Of a stretch of 15,088 bases of DNA, positions 1 through 7,079 are shown piece by piece (within the stretch, counting starts at the first letter, position 1; every line of letters begins with the position of its first letter). Source of the stretch: Candidatus Bathyarchaeota archaeon. GTDB lineage: Archaea > Thermoproteota > Bathyarchaeia > Bathyarchaeales > Bathyarchaeaceae. The position numbers and the translations under genes were made by a program. The DNA lies in the NCBI GenBank assembly GCA_020350305.1, contig CP070709.1:879518-894605 (forward strand). Reading direction: 5' to 3'. The notes beneath the pieces are model-generated. The model did no database searches. It was given only the letters and a program-made list of their open reading frames with translations, and was not told the DNA's origin.

Positions 1-1404
1 ATTACGGGTGAGAGTATTCCCGTTGAAAAGAAGGTGGGTGATGAGGTTATTGGTGCAACGATTAACAAGACGGGTGTTTTAAAGTTCAAGGCGACAAAAG
101 TAGGGCGGGAAACCACATTGGCGCAGATCATTAGGTTGGTTCGAGATGCTCAGGTAAGCAAGGCTCCGATTCAGAGAATTGCAGACAAGGTTGTTAATTA
201 TTTCGTCCCGACAGTTGTTTTAATATCAATAATTGCATTTGGACTTTGGTATTTCTTGTTTAAATCCGAGTTTGTATTCGCTCTAACAGCAATGGTCTCC
301 GTATTAGTTATCGCTTGCCCCTGTGCCCTAGGTATAGCCACCCCAACTGCGATCATGGTTGGGATGGGAAAGGGAGCTGAACATGGGGTCTTGATTAAAA
401 GTGGCGGAGTGCTGGAGATCATAGGTAGACTTGACACTGTAGTCTTTGACAAAACTGGTACGCTAACAAAGGGAAAGCCAGAGGTCACGGATATAATCGG
501 AGAGAACAGATTGGAGGTGTTAAAGATGGCGGCTGTCGCGGAGAGAAGATCGGAGCATCCTCTCGGCGAGGCTATTTTGAGGAGGGCAAAAGAAGAGGGG
601 ATTAACACTCCAGAAGCGAAGTTCTTCAAAACTATGCCTGGAAAAGGTGTAGAAGCAGAATACAAGTCAAAGCACATACTGGTTGGCAACAGAGGGCTAA
701 TGGAAGATAATAGAATATCGATGGGTCACTTTGAAGGTAAGGTTGAAGGTTTGGAGAAGGAGGGAAAGACTGTTATGATCTTGGCGGTCAACCGGAAAGT
801 GAGCGGTCTAATCGCCGTCGCTGACACGTTAAAGCAATATTCCAAAGAAGCGATACAAGAACTGCAGAAACTGAATTTAGATGTTGTCATGCTTACTGGT
901 GATACTGAAAGAACGGCATATGCAGTCGCTAAACAAGTAGGTATAGACAAGGTTTTGGCAGAGGTTCTTCCAGAGGAGAAGGTTAACCAAATAGAGGAAT
1001 TGCAGAGCGAGGGGAAAATTGTTGCCATGGTTGGTGATGGAATAAATGATGCTCCAGCCATTACGCAAGCCGATGTTGGAATAGCTATTGGATCTGGGAC
1101 GGATGTCGCGATTGAGGCTGGTGATATCGTTCTAATTAGGGAAGATCTTCATGACGTTATTGCTTCCATCCAACTAAGTAGACAGACGTTAAGGAAGATT
1201 AAGCAGAATCTTTTCTGGGCATTTTTCTATAATGTCCTCTCTATTCCAATAGCTGCAGGTGTTTTGTTTCCATTTTTTGAAATCCTCTTAAGGCCGGAGA
1301 TATCCGCTATCGCTATGATTCTAAGTGATATCACCGTTGCTGGGAATTCGCTGCTGTTAAAAGGATACGTCCCGAAGATAAAGTCGGAGGCGCCCAAAAA
1401 ATAG
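1..1404 (+). CDS. copA: Copper-type P1B ATPase, 5' end outside the window
   Basis: This is the C-terminal part of a heavy-metal P-type ATPase; the frame is open from base 1 and the true start lies upstream. Visible in order: the actuator-domain TGES motif (codons 2-5), the transmembrane metal site CPC (codons 106-108), the phosphorylation motif DKTGT (Asp at codon 150), the SEHPLGEA motif of heavy-metal pumps, MLTGD, and the hinge GDGINDAP, then two C-terminal membrane segments. The YN pair in the first of these and the Met-x-x-Ser in the second fit the Cu(I)-exporting P1B-1 group. The usual MxxSS reads MILSD here, so the last Ser is Asp. The N-terminal metal-binding domains, if any, are not in view. 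In this family ATP hydrolysis moves Cu(I) out across the cytoplasmic membrane. Copper rather than another soft metal is inferred from the motifs. An arsenite methyltransferase gene follows. Confidence 0.93.
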   Translation: MTGESIPVEKKVGDEVIGATINKTGVLKFKATKVGRETTLAQIIRLVRDAQVSKAPIQRIADKVVNYFVPTVVLISIIAFGLWYFLFKSEFVFALTAMVSVLVIACPCALGIATPTAIMVGMGKGAEHGVLIKSGGVLEIIGRLDTVVFDKTGTLTKGKPEVTDIIGENRLEVLKMAAVAERRSEHPLGEAILRRAKEEGINTPEAKFFKTMPGKGVEAEYKSKHILVGNRGLMEDNRISMGHFEGKVEGLEKEGKTVMILAVNRKVSGLIAVADTLKQYSKEAIQELQKLNLDVVMLTGDTERTAYAVAKQVGIDKVLAEVLPEEKVNQIEELQSEGKIVAMVGDGINDAPAITQADVGIAIGSGTDVAIEAGDIVLIREDLHDVIASIQLSRQTLRKIKQNLFWAFFYNVLSIPIAAGVLFPFFEILLRPEISAIAMILSDITVAGNSLLLKGYVPKIKSEAPKK

Positions 1405-1413
1405 GTTATAAGG

Positions 1414-1421
1414 TATTTAAG
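1414..1421 (+). promoter_or_regulatory. TATA-like box of the arsM gene
   Basis: TATTTAAG sits 38-45 bases before the arsM start codon in the 54-base gap after the ATPase gene. An archaeal start site about 26 bases downstream would fall near 1443-1446, leaving a short leader with a good ribosome binding site (GAAGGAG, 1446-1452, six bases before ATG). This suggests arsM can be transcribed independently of the ATPase gene. Read from sequence only. Confidence 0.4.
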
Positions 1422-1458
1422 AGACAGAATTCTTGTTCCTAGCTAGAAGGAGAAGAAC

Positions 1459-2220
1459 ATGGAAGAGGAAGAAATCAAGAAGTTTGTTAAGAAGAGATAT
1501 GGCGAGATGGTGAAAGCGGGAGTGTCCTGTTGTCCATCATGTGAATGTGGACCCTCTCTCATTGAGCTTGGGAAAAAAATAGGTTATTCTGATGAAGACT
1601 TGCGAAATGTTCCTGAAGCTTCTAACATGGGTTTAGGATGCGGAAATCCAGTTGCGTTAGCCGCCTTGAAGGAAGGTGACACCGTTCTCGACCTAGGTTC
1701 AGGCGGCGGAATCGATGTTTTTCTTGCAGCCAAAAGAGTTGGACCTAAAGGAAAAGTCATCGGGATTGACATGACAGAAGAAATGATCGAGAGAGCGAAA
1801 TCTACTGCCAGGAAATATGGTTACGCAAATGTGGAGTTCAGGTTGGGTGAGATAGAGAGTCTCCCGGTTGAGGATAATTCGGTTGATGTCATCATCAGCA
1901 ACTGTGTCATCAACTTATCCGTCGACAAAGAAAAAGTGTTTCGTGAAGCCTATAGAGTACTGAAACCTCGTGGGAAGATTATGATTTCTGATCTTGTCAC
2001 AGAAGGGGAATTGCCTGATGCCGTAAAGAAGAGTTTTGACGCGTGGGCTGGATGTATTGCGGGAGCTTTGGAGAAAAATGAATACTTGGAGACAATAAGG
2101 AAAGCAGGATTTAGAAAGGTCAAGGTTGTATCTGAGTCGAGCTATGACATTGATGTTTCTGAAGGGTTAAAGGGAAAAATAACAAGTGTGAAAGTTGAAG
2201 CGCACAAAGTGAGCAAATAA
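1459..2220 (+). CDS. arsM: Arsenite methyltransferase (ArsM-like)
   Basis: A 253-residue class I SAM-dependent methyltransferase. The SAM-binding glycine motif is LDLGSGGG (residues 77-84), with the acidic residue after strand 2 at D104. The cysteine pattern supports arsenite as substrate: an N-terminal CCPSCEC cluster (24-30), C61 in GLGCGNP, C149 in SNCVINL and C199 in AGCIAGAL. Three of these correspond to the conserved As(III)-binding cysteines of the ArsM family. The family transfers methyl groups from SAM to trivalent arsenic, giving methylated and sometimes volatile products in the cytoplasm. ATG start with a strong GAAGGAG ribosome binding site. The copper pump upstream makes a metal(loid) resistance neighbourhood, but no ArsR-type repressor is visible. 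A related SAM methyltransferase with another substrate is less likely given the cysteines. Confidence 0.9.
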   Translation: MEEEEIKKFVKKRYGEMVKAGVSCCPSCECGPSLIELGKKIGYSDEDLRNVPEASNMGLGCGNPVALAALKEGDTVLDLGSGGGIDVFLAAKRVGPKGKVIGIDMTEEMIERAKSTARKYGYANVEFRLGEIESLPVEDNSVDVIISNCVINLSVDKEKVFREAYRVLKPRGKIMISDLVTEGELPDAVKKSFDAWAGCIAGALEKNEYLETIRKAGFRKVKVVSESSYDIDVSEGLKGKITSVKVEAHKVSK

Positions 2221-2272
2221 TTATGCATGCATGAGACGCGGTGTTTCATGAAAATATACTGTACGTTTTTGA

Positions 2273-2536
2273 TTATGTGAGCAGTTCTTCTAGGATTTCT
2301 TCTGCTTCTTTTCTTCCCTTTAATCCTTTGAGGATGAGTTTGCCGGTTATGAAAACGCTAACGTCTTTGTCTCTATATTTTCCCATCGTCATAACCTTTG
2401 ATAAAGTGCGTATGACCTTACATTTCTCTAGTATTCTTTTGACGGCCTCTTCTCTTTTGGCATGTTTTAGGATAATGATGAAGTCTCGACCTTCTCCGCA
2501 AGCCTCCTCGATTCTGCTTACATATTCCTTTAGCAA
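2273..2536 (-). CDS. Unrecognised 87-residue protein, third gene of the NifS-IscU operon
   Basis: A small basic protein I cannot assign. It begins 23 bases after the iscU stop in the same direction, so it is very likely cotranscribed with the Fe-S genes. Visible: an N-terminal helix, a hydrophobic strand (FIIIL, 19-23), a Lys/Glu-rich helix, then a strand-turn-helix ending GKLILKGLKG followed by KEAEEILEEL. This alternating pattern suggests a compact alpha/beta fold. Two cysteines are present (C13, C39). The best start in frame is TTG at 2536 with only a weak GGAAG upstream. No ATG is available before residue 49, so the exact N-terminus is uncertain. A role in sulfur or Fe-S handling is inferred only from position. 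Confidence 0.7.
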   Translation of the reverse strand: MLKEYVSRIEEACGEGRDFIIILKHAKREEAVKRILEKCKVIRTLSKVMTMGKYRDKDVSVFITGKLILKGLKGRKEAEEILEELLT

Positions 2537-2559
2537 CGTGCTTCTTCCATGCAGTTTCT

Positions 2560-3075
2560 TTACTTTTCTCCAATTTTCTTTGAGAGAACTTTAGCTAACT
2601 TTTCTGAAAGAACTTTGGCTAACTCCTCTTCCTCTAAAGCGTGCTTCTCCTCAATGGTCAATTCGTCTTGTAGCCAGCTTGGTTTTTCACCTTTCTTTTT
2701 ATAAAATTCTCTAATCGCTCTTCTGACTGCACCTACAGAGAGGATTCCGCAGTGAAACTTCACGGTTGGTAAGCCACCGACCTCATCCGCAACTTTCTTC
2801 CATGAAATCTTCCAAGCGTCTTCCAATTTTTTGCCCTTAACCATTTCTGTTGTAATGCTCGCGGTTGCAATGTTAGCTGCACATCCATAGCTTTCAAAGG
2901 TTGCCTTCTCTATCACTTCATCTTCATTTATCTTCAAGTAGAAGGCTATCATGTCTCCACATGTTGGGCTTCCTGCTATAGCTGAAACAGTTGCGTCTTC
3001 CATTTTTCCGAGATTCTTTGGATTCTTAAAAAGCTCCAGTATTTTGGAACTGTATGGTAATGGAGCTCTTGACAT
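2560..3075 (-). CDS. iscU: IscU/NifU-N type Fe-S cluster scaffold protein
   Basis: Scaffold on which [2Fe-2S] or [4Fe-4S] clusters are assembled from sulfur delivered by a cysteine desulfurase. All three ligand cysteines are present in the expected motifs: GSPTCGD, ESYGCAAN and FHCG, with the conserved Asp after the first and His before the third. Counted from ATG at 3075 these are C39, D41, C65, H108 and C109. I prefer this ATG (171 residues) over a GTG at 3087: it lies one base after the upstream gene's stop (TGA-A-ATG) and has GGGGGTG nine bases before it. After the usual IscU core (to about residue 130) there is a 40-residue acidic, probably coiled-coil tail not typical of IscU, containing the tandem repeat LAKVLSEK/LAKVLSKK. 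The gene sits directly behind a NifS-like gene, the usual partner. Confidence 0.93.
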   Translation of the reverse strand: MSRAPLPYSSKILELFKNPKNLGKMEDATVSAIAGSPTCGDMIAFYLKINEDEVIEKATFESYGCAANIATASITTEMVKGKKLEDAWKISWKKVADEVGGLPTVKFHCGILSVGAVRRAIREFYKKKGEKPSWLQDELTIEEKHALEEEELAKVLSEKLAKVLSKKIGEK

Positions 3076-3076
3076 T

Positions 3077-4318
3077 TCACCTTGCACCCCCTTTAATTGA
3101 ACTTATCGCTCGAAGTCTCTCAACGGCTTTTGGAAATGCTTTAAGAACGTATTCAATGTCTTCGTCCGTATGGTATCTCGTGACTTTCATCAAGACGCTT
3201 CCATGCGCCTCCTCAAACTTCCTTCCAATCGCTGTTAAAACGTGGCTTGGCTGCAGAAGCAGTCTAGTGCAAGCACTTCCACTTGAAACATAAACTCCCT
3301 TCAAGCTTAATTCAATCGTTAAGGCCTCACCTTCACAGTGTAGGATGCTTATGTTAGCGTTATCTGGAGCCCTCTCATCCCCTCTGGGTCCATTTAGGCT
3401 AGTCTCAGCTATTCTCTCAAGAATTCCGTCTATCAACCTGTCCCTAAGCTTCTTCATTTGCGAAACATTTTTGTGGAAGTTTCTAAATGCAAGTTCTGAC
3501 GCTTTCATGAAACCCATTATGAGAGGCAGATTTTCCACTCCAGGCCAAAGCTTCTGCGTTCCAATCTGCCCCTCCAAAAGCCTCTCAACGTTCACTCCCT
3601 CTCTAGCGCAAAGCACTCCAACGCCTCTTGGGCCAAGGATTTTATAACTGCTTAAAGTCATCAAGTCAACTCCTAACTCGCCAATGTTTACGGGGATTCT
3701 TCCATAGGCGTCCGATGCATCTGTGTGAAATAGCGTCTCAGAATTTTTTTCCTTGACTATTTTCACAGCTTCCTTGATCGGCTCAACTGTTCCGATTTCG
3801 TGATTAGCCAACATTATGCTTACGAGTATGGTTTTCTTATCAGTGGCATCAAGAAGCTTCTCTAAGCTCACGAAGCCTTCTCTATTGACTGGAATCTTTT
3901 CAACTTTGAATCCGTATTTTTCAAGTATTTTTGATGCAAACGTTATGCTCAAGGGCTCTATCTCTGAAATCACAATCTTGTTGCCCTTCTTTTTGTTCGC
4001 TAATGCCGTGCCGATTAAAGCTAGGTTATTGGCCTCTGTTTCACCAGGAGTTAAGTTTACTTCTTCAATCGAACTTGCCCCAACGTATTCAGCCAAGCGG
4101 CCAGAAGCTTTCTGAATCTCTTCGTAAGCCATCCATCCGAGTTTATGGGTTACCGTGGGATTTCCGTAAGCTTTTTCTGAGAAGTACGGAATCATCGCCT
4201 CAACTATTTCCCTCGGTATGGGGCTACAGTTTTCCAGATCTAGGTAAACTTCTCTCTCAATCCCTTCATGAGCTTTTATCAGCTTCTCGACACTTTCAAA
4301 TATGATAAAATCCTCCAA
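3077..4318 (-). CDS. nifS: Divergent NifS/IscS-family PLP-dependent cysteine desulfurase-like protein
   Basis: A class V aminotransferase-fold protein of the NifS/IscS branch (413 residues from TTG). It retains TPGETEANN (90-98), the PLP Asp in HTDAS (D200), the Schiff-base Lys (K226) and the catalytic Cys in SSGSACT (C350), followed by PSHVL. By motif alignment with IscS, several cofactor-site residues are altered: the His that stacks on PLP (E-H in the family) reads E121-P122; the Gln two residues after the Asp-Ala pair is D203; SGHK is SSYK; and the R-x-G-T segment is W-P-G-V (258-261). It may therefore be a weak, specialised or altered-substrate desulfurase. IscU follows after one base. 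The start is uncertain: TTG at 4318 has no upstream ribosome binding site, and an in-frame stop lies just before it. Membership of the fold family is firm; the activity is not. Confidence 0.88.
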   Translation of the reverse strand: MEDFIIFESVEKLIKAHEGIEREVYLDLENCSPIPREIVEAMIPYFSEKAYGNPTVTHKLGWMAYEEIQKASGRLAEYVGASSIEEVNLTPGETEANNLALIGTALANKKKGNKIVISEIEPLSITFASKILEKYGFKVEKIPVNREGFVSLEKLLDATDKKTILVSIMLANHEIGTVEPIKEAVKIVKEKNSETLFHTDASDAYGRIPVNIGELGVDLMTLSSYKILGPRGVGVLCAREGVNVERLLEGQIGTQKLWPGVENLPLIMGFMKASELAFRNFHKNVSQMKKLRDRLIDGILERIAETSLNGPRGDERAPDNANISILHCEGEALTIELSLKGVYVSSGSACTRLLLQPSHVLTAIGRKFEEAHGSVLMKVTRYHTDEDIEYVLKAFPKAVERLRAISSIKGGAR

Positions 4319-4476
4319 TAGGATTTTCCGGGACTATGTGTTTTACTCTTTGAACCGTTTGTCTTTGTAACTTGGCTGTAAATATGCATTTCCTTTCTAG
4401 TTTGAGTTTCACGTATCTTCATCAGAGAAATAGATTTCGTCAAAAAGAGGTAGATCGTTCTTTTTTACGGAGAAAT

Positions 4477-4766
4477 TTAACCGCCGAAATCTGCGTATGC
4501 AACGAGTACTTCCCTATCTGGATTCACGGCTTTATCCTGCATCGTTCGGAGGGGCCATCCTTCAGTTATGAAAATGAATGTGTTGAACTTTTTTTCTCTA
4601 ATTTTCCACCGTGCAGCTGTTTGAAAGCTTTCTCATATTTCTTTTCAAGCAGGCTCAATAGGTGTTCATATGTAGCGTTATCTGATGGATGAACGGTTTC
4701 CGTATTCTCTTTTGAGCCGAAGTGCTTCGCTATATCGTGACTCAAGTACCTCATTTTTACTTCCAT
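4477..4766 (-). pseudogene. MoaD/SAMP-like ubiquitin-fold sulfur carrier, interrupted by a frameshift
   Basis: The first frame runs from ATG 4766 for 66 codons and stops at 4566-4568. If the frame is moved by -1 at the run of seven A on the minus strand (about 4589-4597), reading continues to a stop at 4477-4479 and gives a 96-residue protein. That protein has the beta-grasp layout of MoaD/ThiS/SAMP: a first strand (EVKMRYLSH), a helix rich in Leu and Glu (YEHLLSLLEKKYEKAF), a strand (FIFITEG), and a last strand (EVLVAYAD) ending exactly in Phe-Gly-Gly. A terminal Gly-Gly is the mark of proteins activated by E1-like enzymes as sulfur carriers or protein tags. Both halves look conserved in kind, so this is either a recent mutation, an assembly error in the homopolymer, or ribosomal or transcriptional slippage. 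It lies upstream of the NifS-like gene in the same direction. ATG 4754 is an alternative start. Confidence 0.7.
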
Positions 4767-4860
4767 GGCTGCCGCCCTTGTCTTGCATGTAGGAAATCTA
4801 TGGATTTATTTTCCTCTTAAGATAAGCATTGGAAGTAAAGAATTCACCCTTAGAAAGAGA

Positions 4861-4881
4861 CTTCTAAGATCGCTTAGGAAG
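4861..4881 (-). terminator. Possible stem-loop after the PPC-domain gene
   Basis: The arms CTTCTAAG (4861-4868) and CTTAGGAAG (4873-4881) pair with one bulged base around the loop ATCG. The element lies about 20 bases beyond the stop of the gene ending at 4902 and before the promoter region of the ubiquitin-like gene. The following bases on the minus strand are only moderately T-rich, so a terminator role is tentative. Confidence 0.3.
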
Positions 4882-4901
4882 TCAAGAGTGTTGAAACATT
4901 T

Positions 4902-5330
4902 CTACTTTATATCCCAGAGCGAAAGTTTAGTTGTCTCACTATATTTCCGCTCAAGTTTTGGCCCTTTTAATTCGCGTAAATGAATTTCGGCGGCGAAAAC
5001 TATTCCCTCAAATAGGTGGCCAGCTTTTGTATTTCCATCTTTGTCGGCGAGAACAGCATGCACGTGAACGAAGGGCTTTCCATTCTTTATGGAGATGTTT
5101 CCTGTACAACTCGCCAATTCTTGAGGAGAGTCAACCGCTATTTCTCGGTATTCATGTTTTCCTTCGTCGTAAAATCCAAGTTTCGCGCGTTTTAAGGCAC
5201 CTATTGCGGTGAAGGCTGCAGCGTTAATTCCTTTTTTTTCCGCGAGTTTCGTTAAAAATTGAACTATGTCTGAGTCGCGCTCAGCGCTAACGAGCAAATT
5301 TCTCTCTAGGTTGAATTCGGCAGAGTCCAT
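4902..5330 (-). CDS. PPC-domain (DUF296) protein
   Basis: A 142-residue single-domain protein of the PPC/DUF296 family (plants and prokaryotes conserved domain). The sequence follows the family's layout throughout: an N-terminal strand and helix (IVQFLTKLAEKKGI), the AIGALKRAKLGFYD segment (42-55), GNISIKNGKPFVHVHAVL (77-94) with H89 and H91, GHLFEG (104-109) with H105, and the C-terminal LSLWDIK. The three histidines match the metal-site histidines of prokaryotic members. Stand-alone prokaryotic PPC proteins form trimers; in plants the domain is joined to AT-hooks in DNA-binding proteins. No AT-hook is present here, and the function of archaeal members is not settled. ATG start with AGAGGG seven bases upstream. 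Monocistronic by spacing. Confidence 0.9.
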   Translation of the reverse strand: MDSAEFNLERNLLVSAERDSDIVQFLTKLAEKKGINAAAFTAIGALKRAKLGFYDEGKHEYREIAVDSPQELASCTGNISIKNGKPFVHVHAVLADKDGNTKAGHLFEGIVFAAEIHLRELKGPKLERKYSETTKLSLWDIK

Positions 5331-5424
5331 GCATTTCCCTCTATTGGCTTTCTGGCTCGTGATTTAAAGGTTTTTAGAGTTGGAAATTGATTTTGAGAGA
5401 AGAGGTTCCATTAGTGCTTACTCA

Positions 5425-5877
5425 CTAAACGTTAGACTGGTTTGAATATTCGTGAAAATAAATAGAATTGAACTCTATTGCGTCTGCGTGATGTGGATCG
5501 ACCAGCAGGTCACAATAAATCCTTACATCAGTAAAAACTTTTTTACTTGTCGCATTGACTTGGATTTCCCATTCTTTGGACTTGAATGGCTCTTGGTTGT
5601 CAAAGAGGTCGATTGATAACGTGAAATTAGCATTTGTGTAACCCGAGTTGAAGAGCGTATATTTTACTTGCACGTACTCGTGTTCCCAGTTTATGACTAC
5701 GACTTTCCACTCATAATAGATTAGATGAACCAGTGGTTCTCTTAGGTTTCTCAACTCATCAATTTCCGAGTCAAGTTCCCAGATCTTAGAGGTTTGCCAC
5801 ACGTTAAAACAGATAGATATTCCTAATAATGCAAATGTTACTGCAAAAACTATGATTGAACGTTTTGTCATGCTCAT
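5425..5877 (-). CDS. Membrane-anchored extracytoplasmic protein of unknown function
   Basis: 150 residues. A short positively charged N-terminus (MSMTKR) is followed by one hydrophobic segment (about residues 8-26), then a short charged helix (30-47) and a domain rich in beta-strand residues that ends the protein. This fits an uncleaved signal anchor with the C-terminal domain outside the cell. Potential N-glycosylation sequons support that side (NFT at 84, NAT and NQS further on). The strand pattern (VKYTLFNSGYTNANFTLSIDLFD) resembles small immunoglobulin-like extracellular domains of archaeal surface proteins, but I cannot name a family. The start is well supported: GGAGG lies seven bases before ATG 5877. 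Confidence 0.75.
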   Translation of the reverse strand: MSMTKRSIIVFAVTFALLGISICFNVWQTSKIWELDSEIDELRNLREPLVHLIYYEWKVVVINWEHEYVQVKYTLFNSGYTNANFTLSIDLFDNQEPFKSKEWEIQVNATSKKVFTDVRIYCDLLVDPHHADAIEFNSIYFHEYSNQSNV

Positions 5878-6011
5878 ACATTTGCCTCCAAAGTTTCCTC
5901 AATAAATCTCCTTATTATTGCTCTGAACAGTTGTGTTTTAGTTCTGTACTGCACGTTTGACAATAAAGTTTTAGGCAATAGAAACGAAATGACGCATGCA
6001 AGCTTTTTCTC

Positions 6012-6023
6012 TTTAATAAATTT
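6012..6023 (+). promoter_or_regulatory. TATA-like box of the deoxyhypusine synthase gene
   Basis: TTTAATAAATTT is centred about 28 bases before ATG 6046, the spacing expected if transcription starts at or next to the start codon. There is no ribosome binding site before that ATG, so a leaderless transcript is the simplest reading. It lies in the 168-base gap between two divergently transcribed genes. Confidence 0.45.
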
Positions 6024-6045
6024 GTTTTGAGTTGGTTAGCTTTAA

Positions 6046-6993
6046 ATGAAGGATTGTAGCACAATCTGGATAATGAAGAAAGTAAAGGATTTTGAGACAA
6101 GAAAGTCAAGAGATTCCGAGAAAATTCTGGAGCAAATGGAAGAGTTAGGTGGCTTCCAAGGGAACAAGGTAGCAAAAGCAGTAAACGTCTTAGAAAGGAT
6201 GATCAAGGATGAGAAATCACTAAATTTTCTATCTTTTCCCGCCTGTTTGATTGCTACTGGGATAAGAGGTGTTTTCAGAGAAATGGTGAAACGAAACTGG
6301 TTCGATATAGTCATTACAACTTGTGGCACCTTAGATCACGATTTGGCAAGGAGCTGGGGAGACTATTACGAAGGTTCTTTTGAATTGAACGATGAGGAAG
6401 TAAAGAGAAAAGGTTATAGCCGATTAGGTAACGTTTTGGTTCCAGACAAGGTTTATGGTGAACAAGTGGAAAAAAATGTTCAGACGTTTTTGACGGAAAT
6501 TTACAAAGAAAAAAGAGAATTGGCCACTTATGAGCTGATTTGGGAATTTGGGAAGAAACTGAAAACTGAAGACTCGATAATTTATTGGGCTACGAGAAAC
6601 AAAATTCCAATTATAGTTCCAGGAATAACTGATGGAATGATTGGATACCAGTTGTGGATGTTCTCGCAAGACAAAGATTTCAAGATTGATGTGCTCAAAG
6701 ATGAGCAATTGTTGAACGATCGGGTTTGGGAAGCTGAGAAAACTGGAGCTTTCGTAGTTGGAGGGGGAATAAGCAAACATCACACAATTTGGTGGAACCA
6801 GTTTAGAGGAGGCCTCGACTACGCTGTCTATCTAACTACCGCTATTGAACTAGATGGCTCTTTATCCGGGGCAACACCTAGAGAAGCAGTGTCTTGGGGC
6901 AAGATCAAGGAAAAAGCTGAAAAAGTTTTCGTTTGGGGAGAAGCAACGTCCATACTACCCTTGATGATGTCTGCTCTGGTAAATAGAATATGA
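6046..6993 (+). CDS. dys: Deoxyhypusine synthase
   Basis: Transfers the aminobutyl group of spermidine, using NAD, to a specific lysine of aIF5A, the first step of hypusine formation. It is 315 residues, the usual archaeal length. Motifs: FPACLIATGIRG (64-75), TTCGTLDHDLAR (91-102), PIIVPGITDGMIG (188-200), the GGGISKHH segment (239-246) with the conserved His, then GGLDYAVYLTTA, ELDGSLSGA and VSWGKI, whose K286 is the catalytic lysine that forms the enzyme-imine intermediate. The core is intact, so the enzyme should be active. ATG 6046 fits a leaderless start; ATG 6073 (residue 10, MKKVKDFE) matches where many archaeal homologues begin and is the alternative. The gene for aIF5A is not in this window. 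The gene stands alone on this strand. Confidence 0.97.
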   Translation: MKDCSTIWIMKKVKDFETRKSRDSEKILEQMEELGGFQGNKVAKAVNVLERMIKDEKSLNFLSFPACLIATGIRGVFREMVKRNWFDIVITTCGTLDHDLARSWGDYYEGSFELNDEEVKRKGYSRLGNVLVPDKVYGEQVEKNVQTFLTEIYKEKRELATYELIWEFGKKLKTEDSIIYWATRNKIPIIVPGITDGMIGYQLWMFSQDKDFKIDVLKDEQLLNDRVWEAEKTGAFVVGGGISKHHTIWWNQFRGGLDYAVYLTTAIELDGSLSGATPREAVSWGKIKEKAEKVFVWGEATSILPLMMSALVNRI

Positions 6994-7044
6994 GAACTCG
7001 TAGATGCTACAAGACAGCGACGAAAAATAGAAGTGCATGCATGT

Positions 7045-7067
7045 GAAAGATCATAAACAGGTCTTTC
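7045..7067 (+). terminator. Candidate hairpin terminator between convergent genes
   Basis: GAAAGA (7045-7050) and TCTTTC (7062-7067) pair perfectly around an 11-base loop. T-rich sequence (TTCATATTTTCTTT) follows on the plus strand. It lies 52 bases after the deoxyhypusine synthase stop and just before the end of the convergent hydrolase gene, a sensible place for termination. Archaeal termination depends mainly on T-runs, so the hairpin's role is tentative. Confidence 0.35.
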
Positions 7068-7079
7068 TTCATATTTTCT

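Noticed and set aside
198..1068. Minus-strand open frames opposite the P-type ATPase
   Set aside because: Shadows of a gene with unmistakable motifs on the plus strand; no motifs or starts of their own.
2244..2253. TTTCATGAAA palindrome after arsM
   Set aside because: A single ten-base palindrome in AT-rich DNA between convergent genes, not repeated elsewhere; no reason to assign a role.
4279..4422. 48-codon minus-strand frame from ATG 4422 overlapping the start of the NifS-like gene
   Set aside because: Composition looks random (many Thr, Ser and Lys without pattern) and it is out of frame with the clear family match that begins near 4318.
4589..4597. Classical tandem-slip heptamer for programmed -1 frameshifting
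   Set aside because: The A run is there, but in the original frame the codons are AAA-AAA-AGT, which does not allow a clean two-tRNA A-AAA-AAG slip. Single-tRNA slippage, transcript slippage or error remain, so I report the frameshift without claiming the programmed mechanism.
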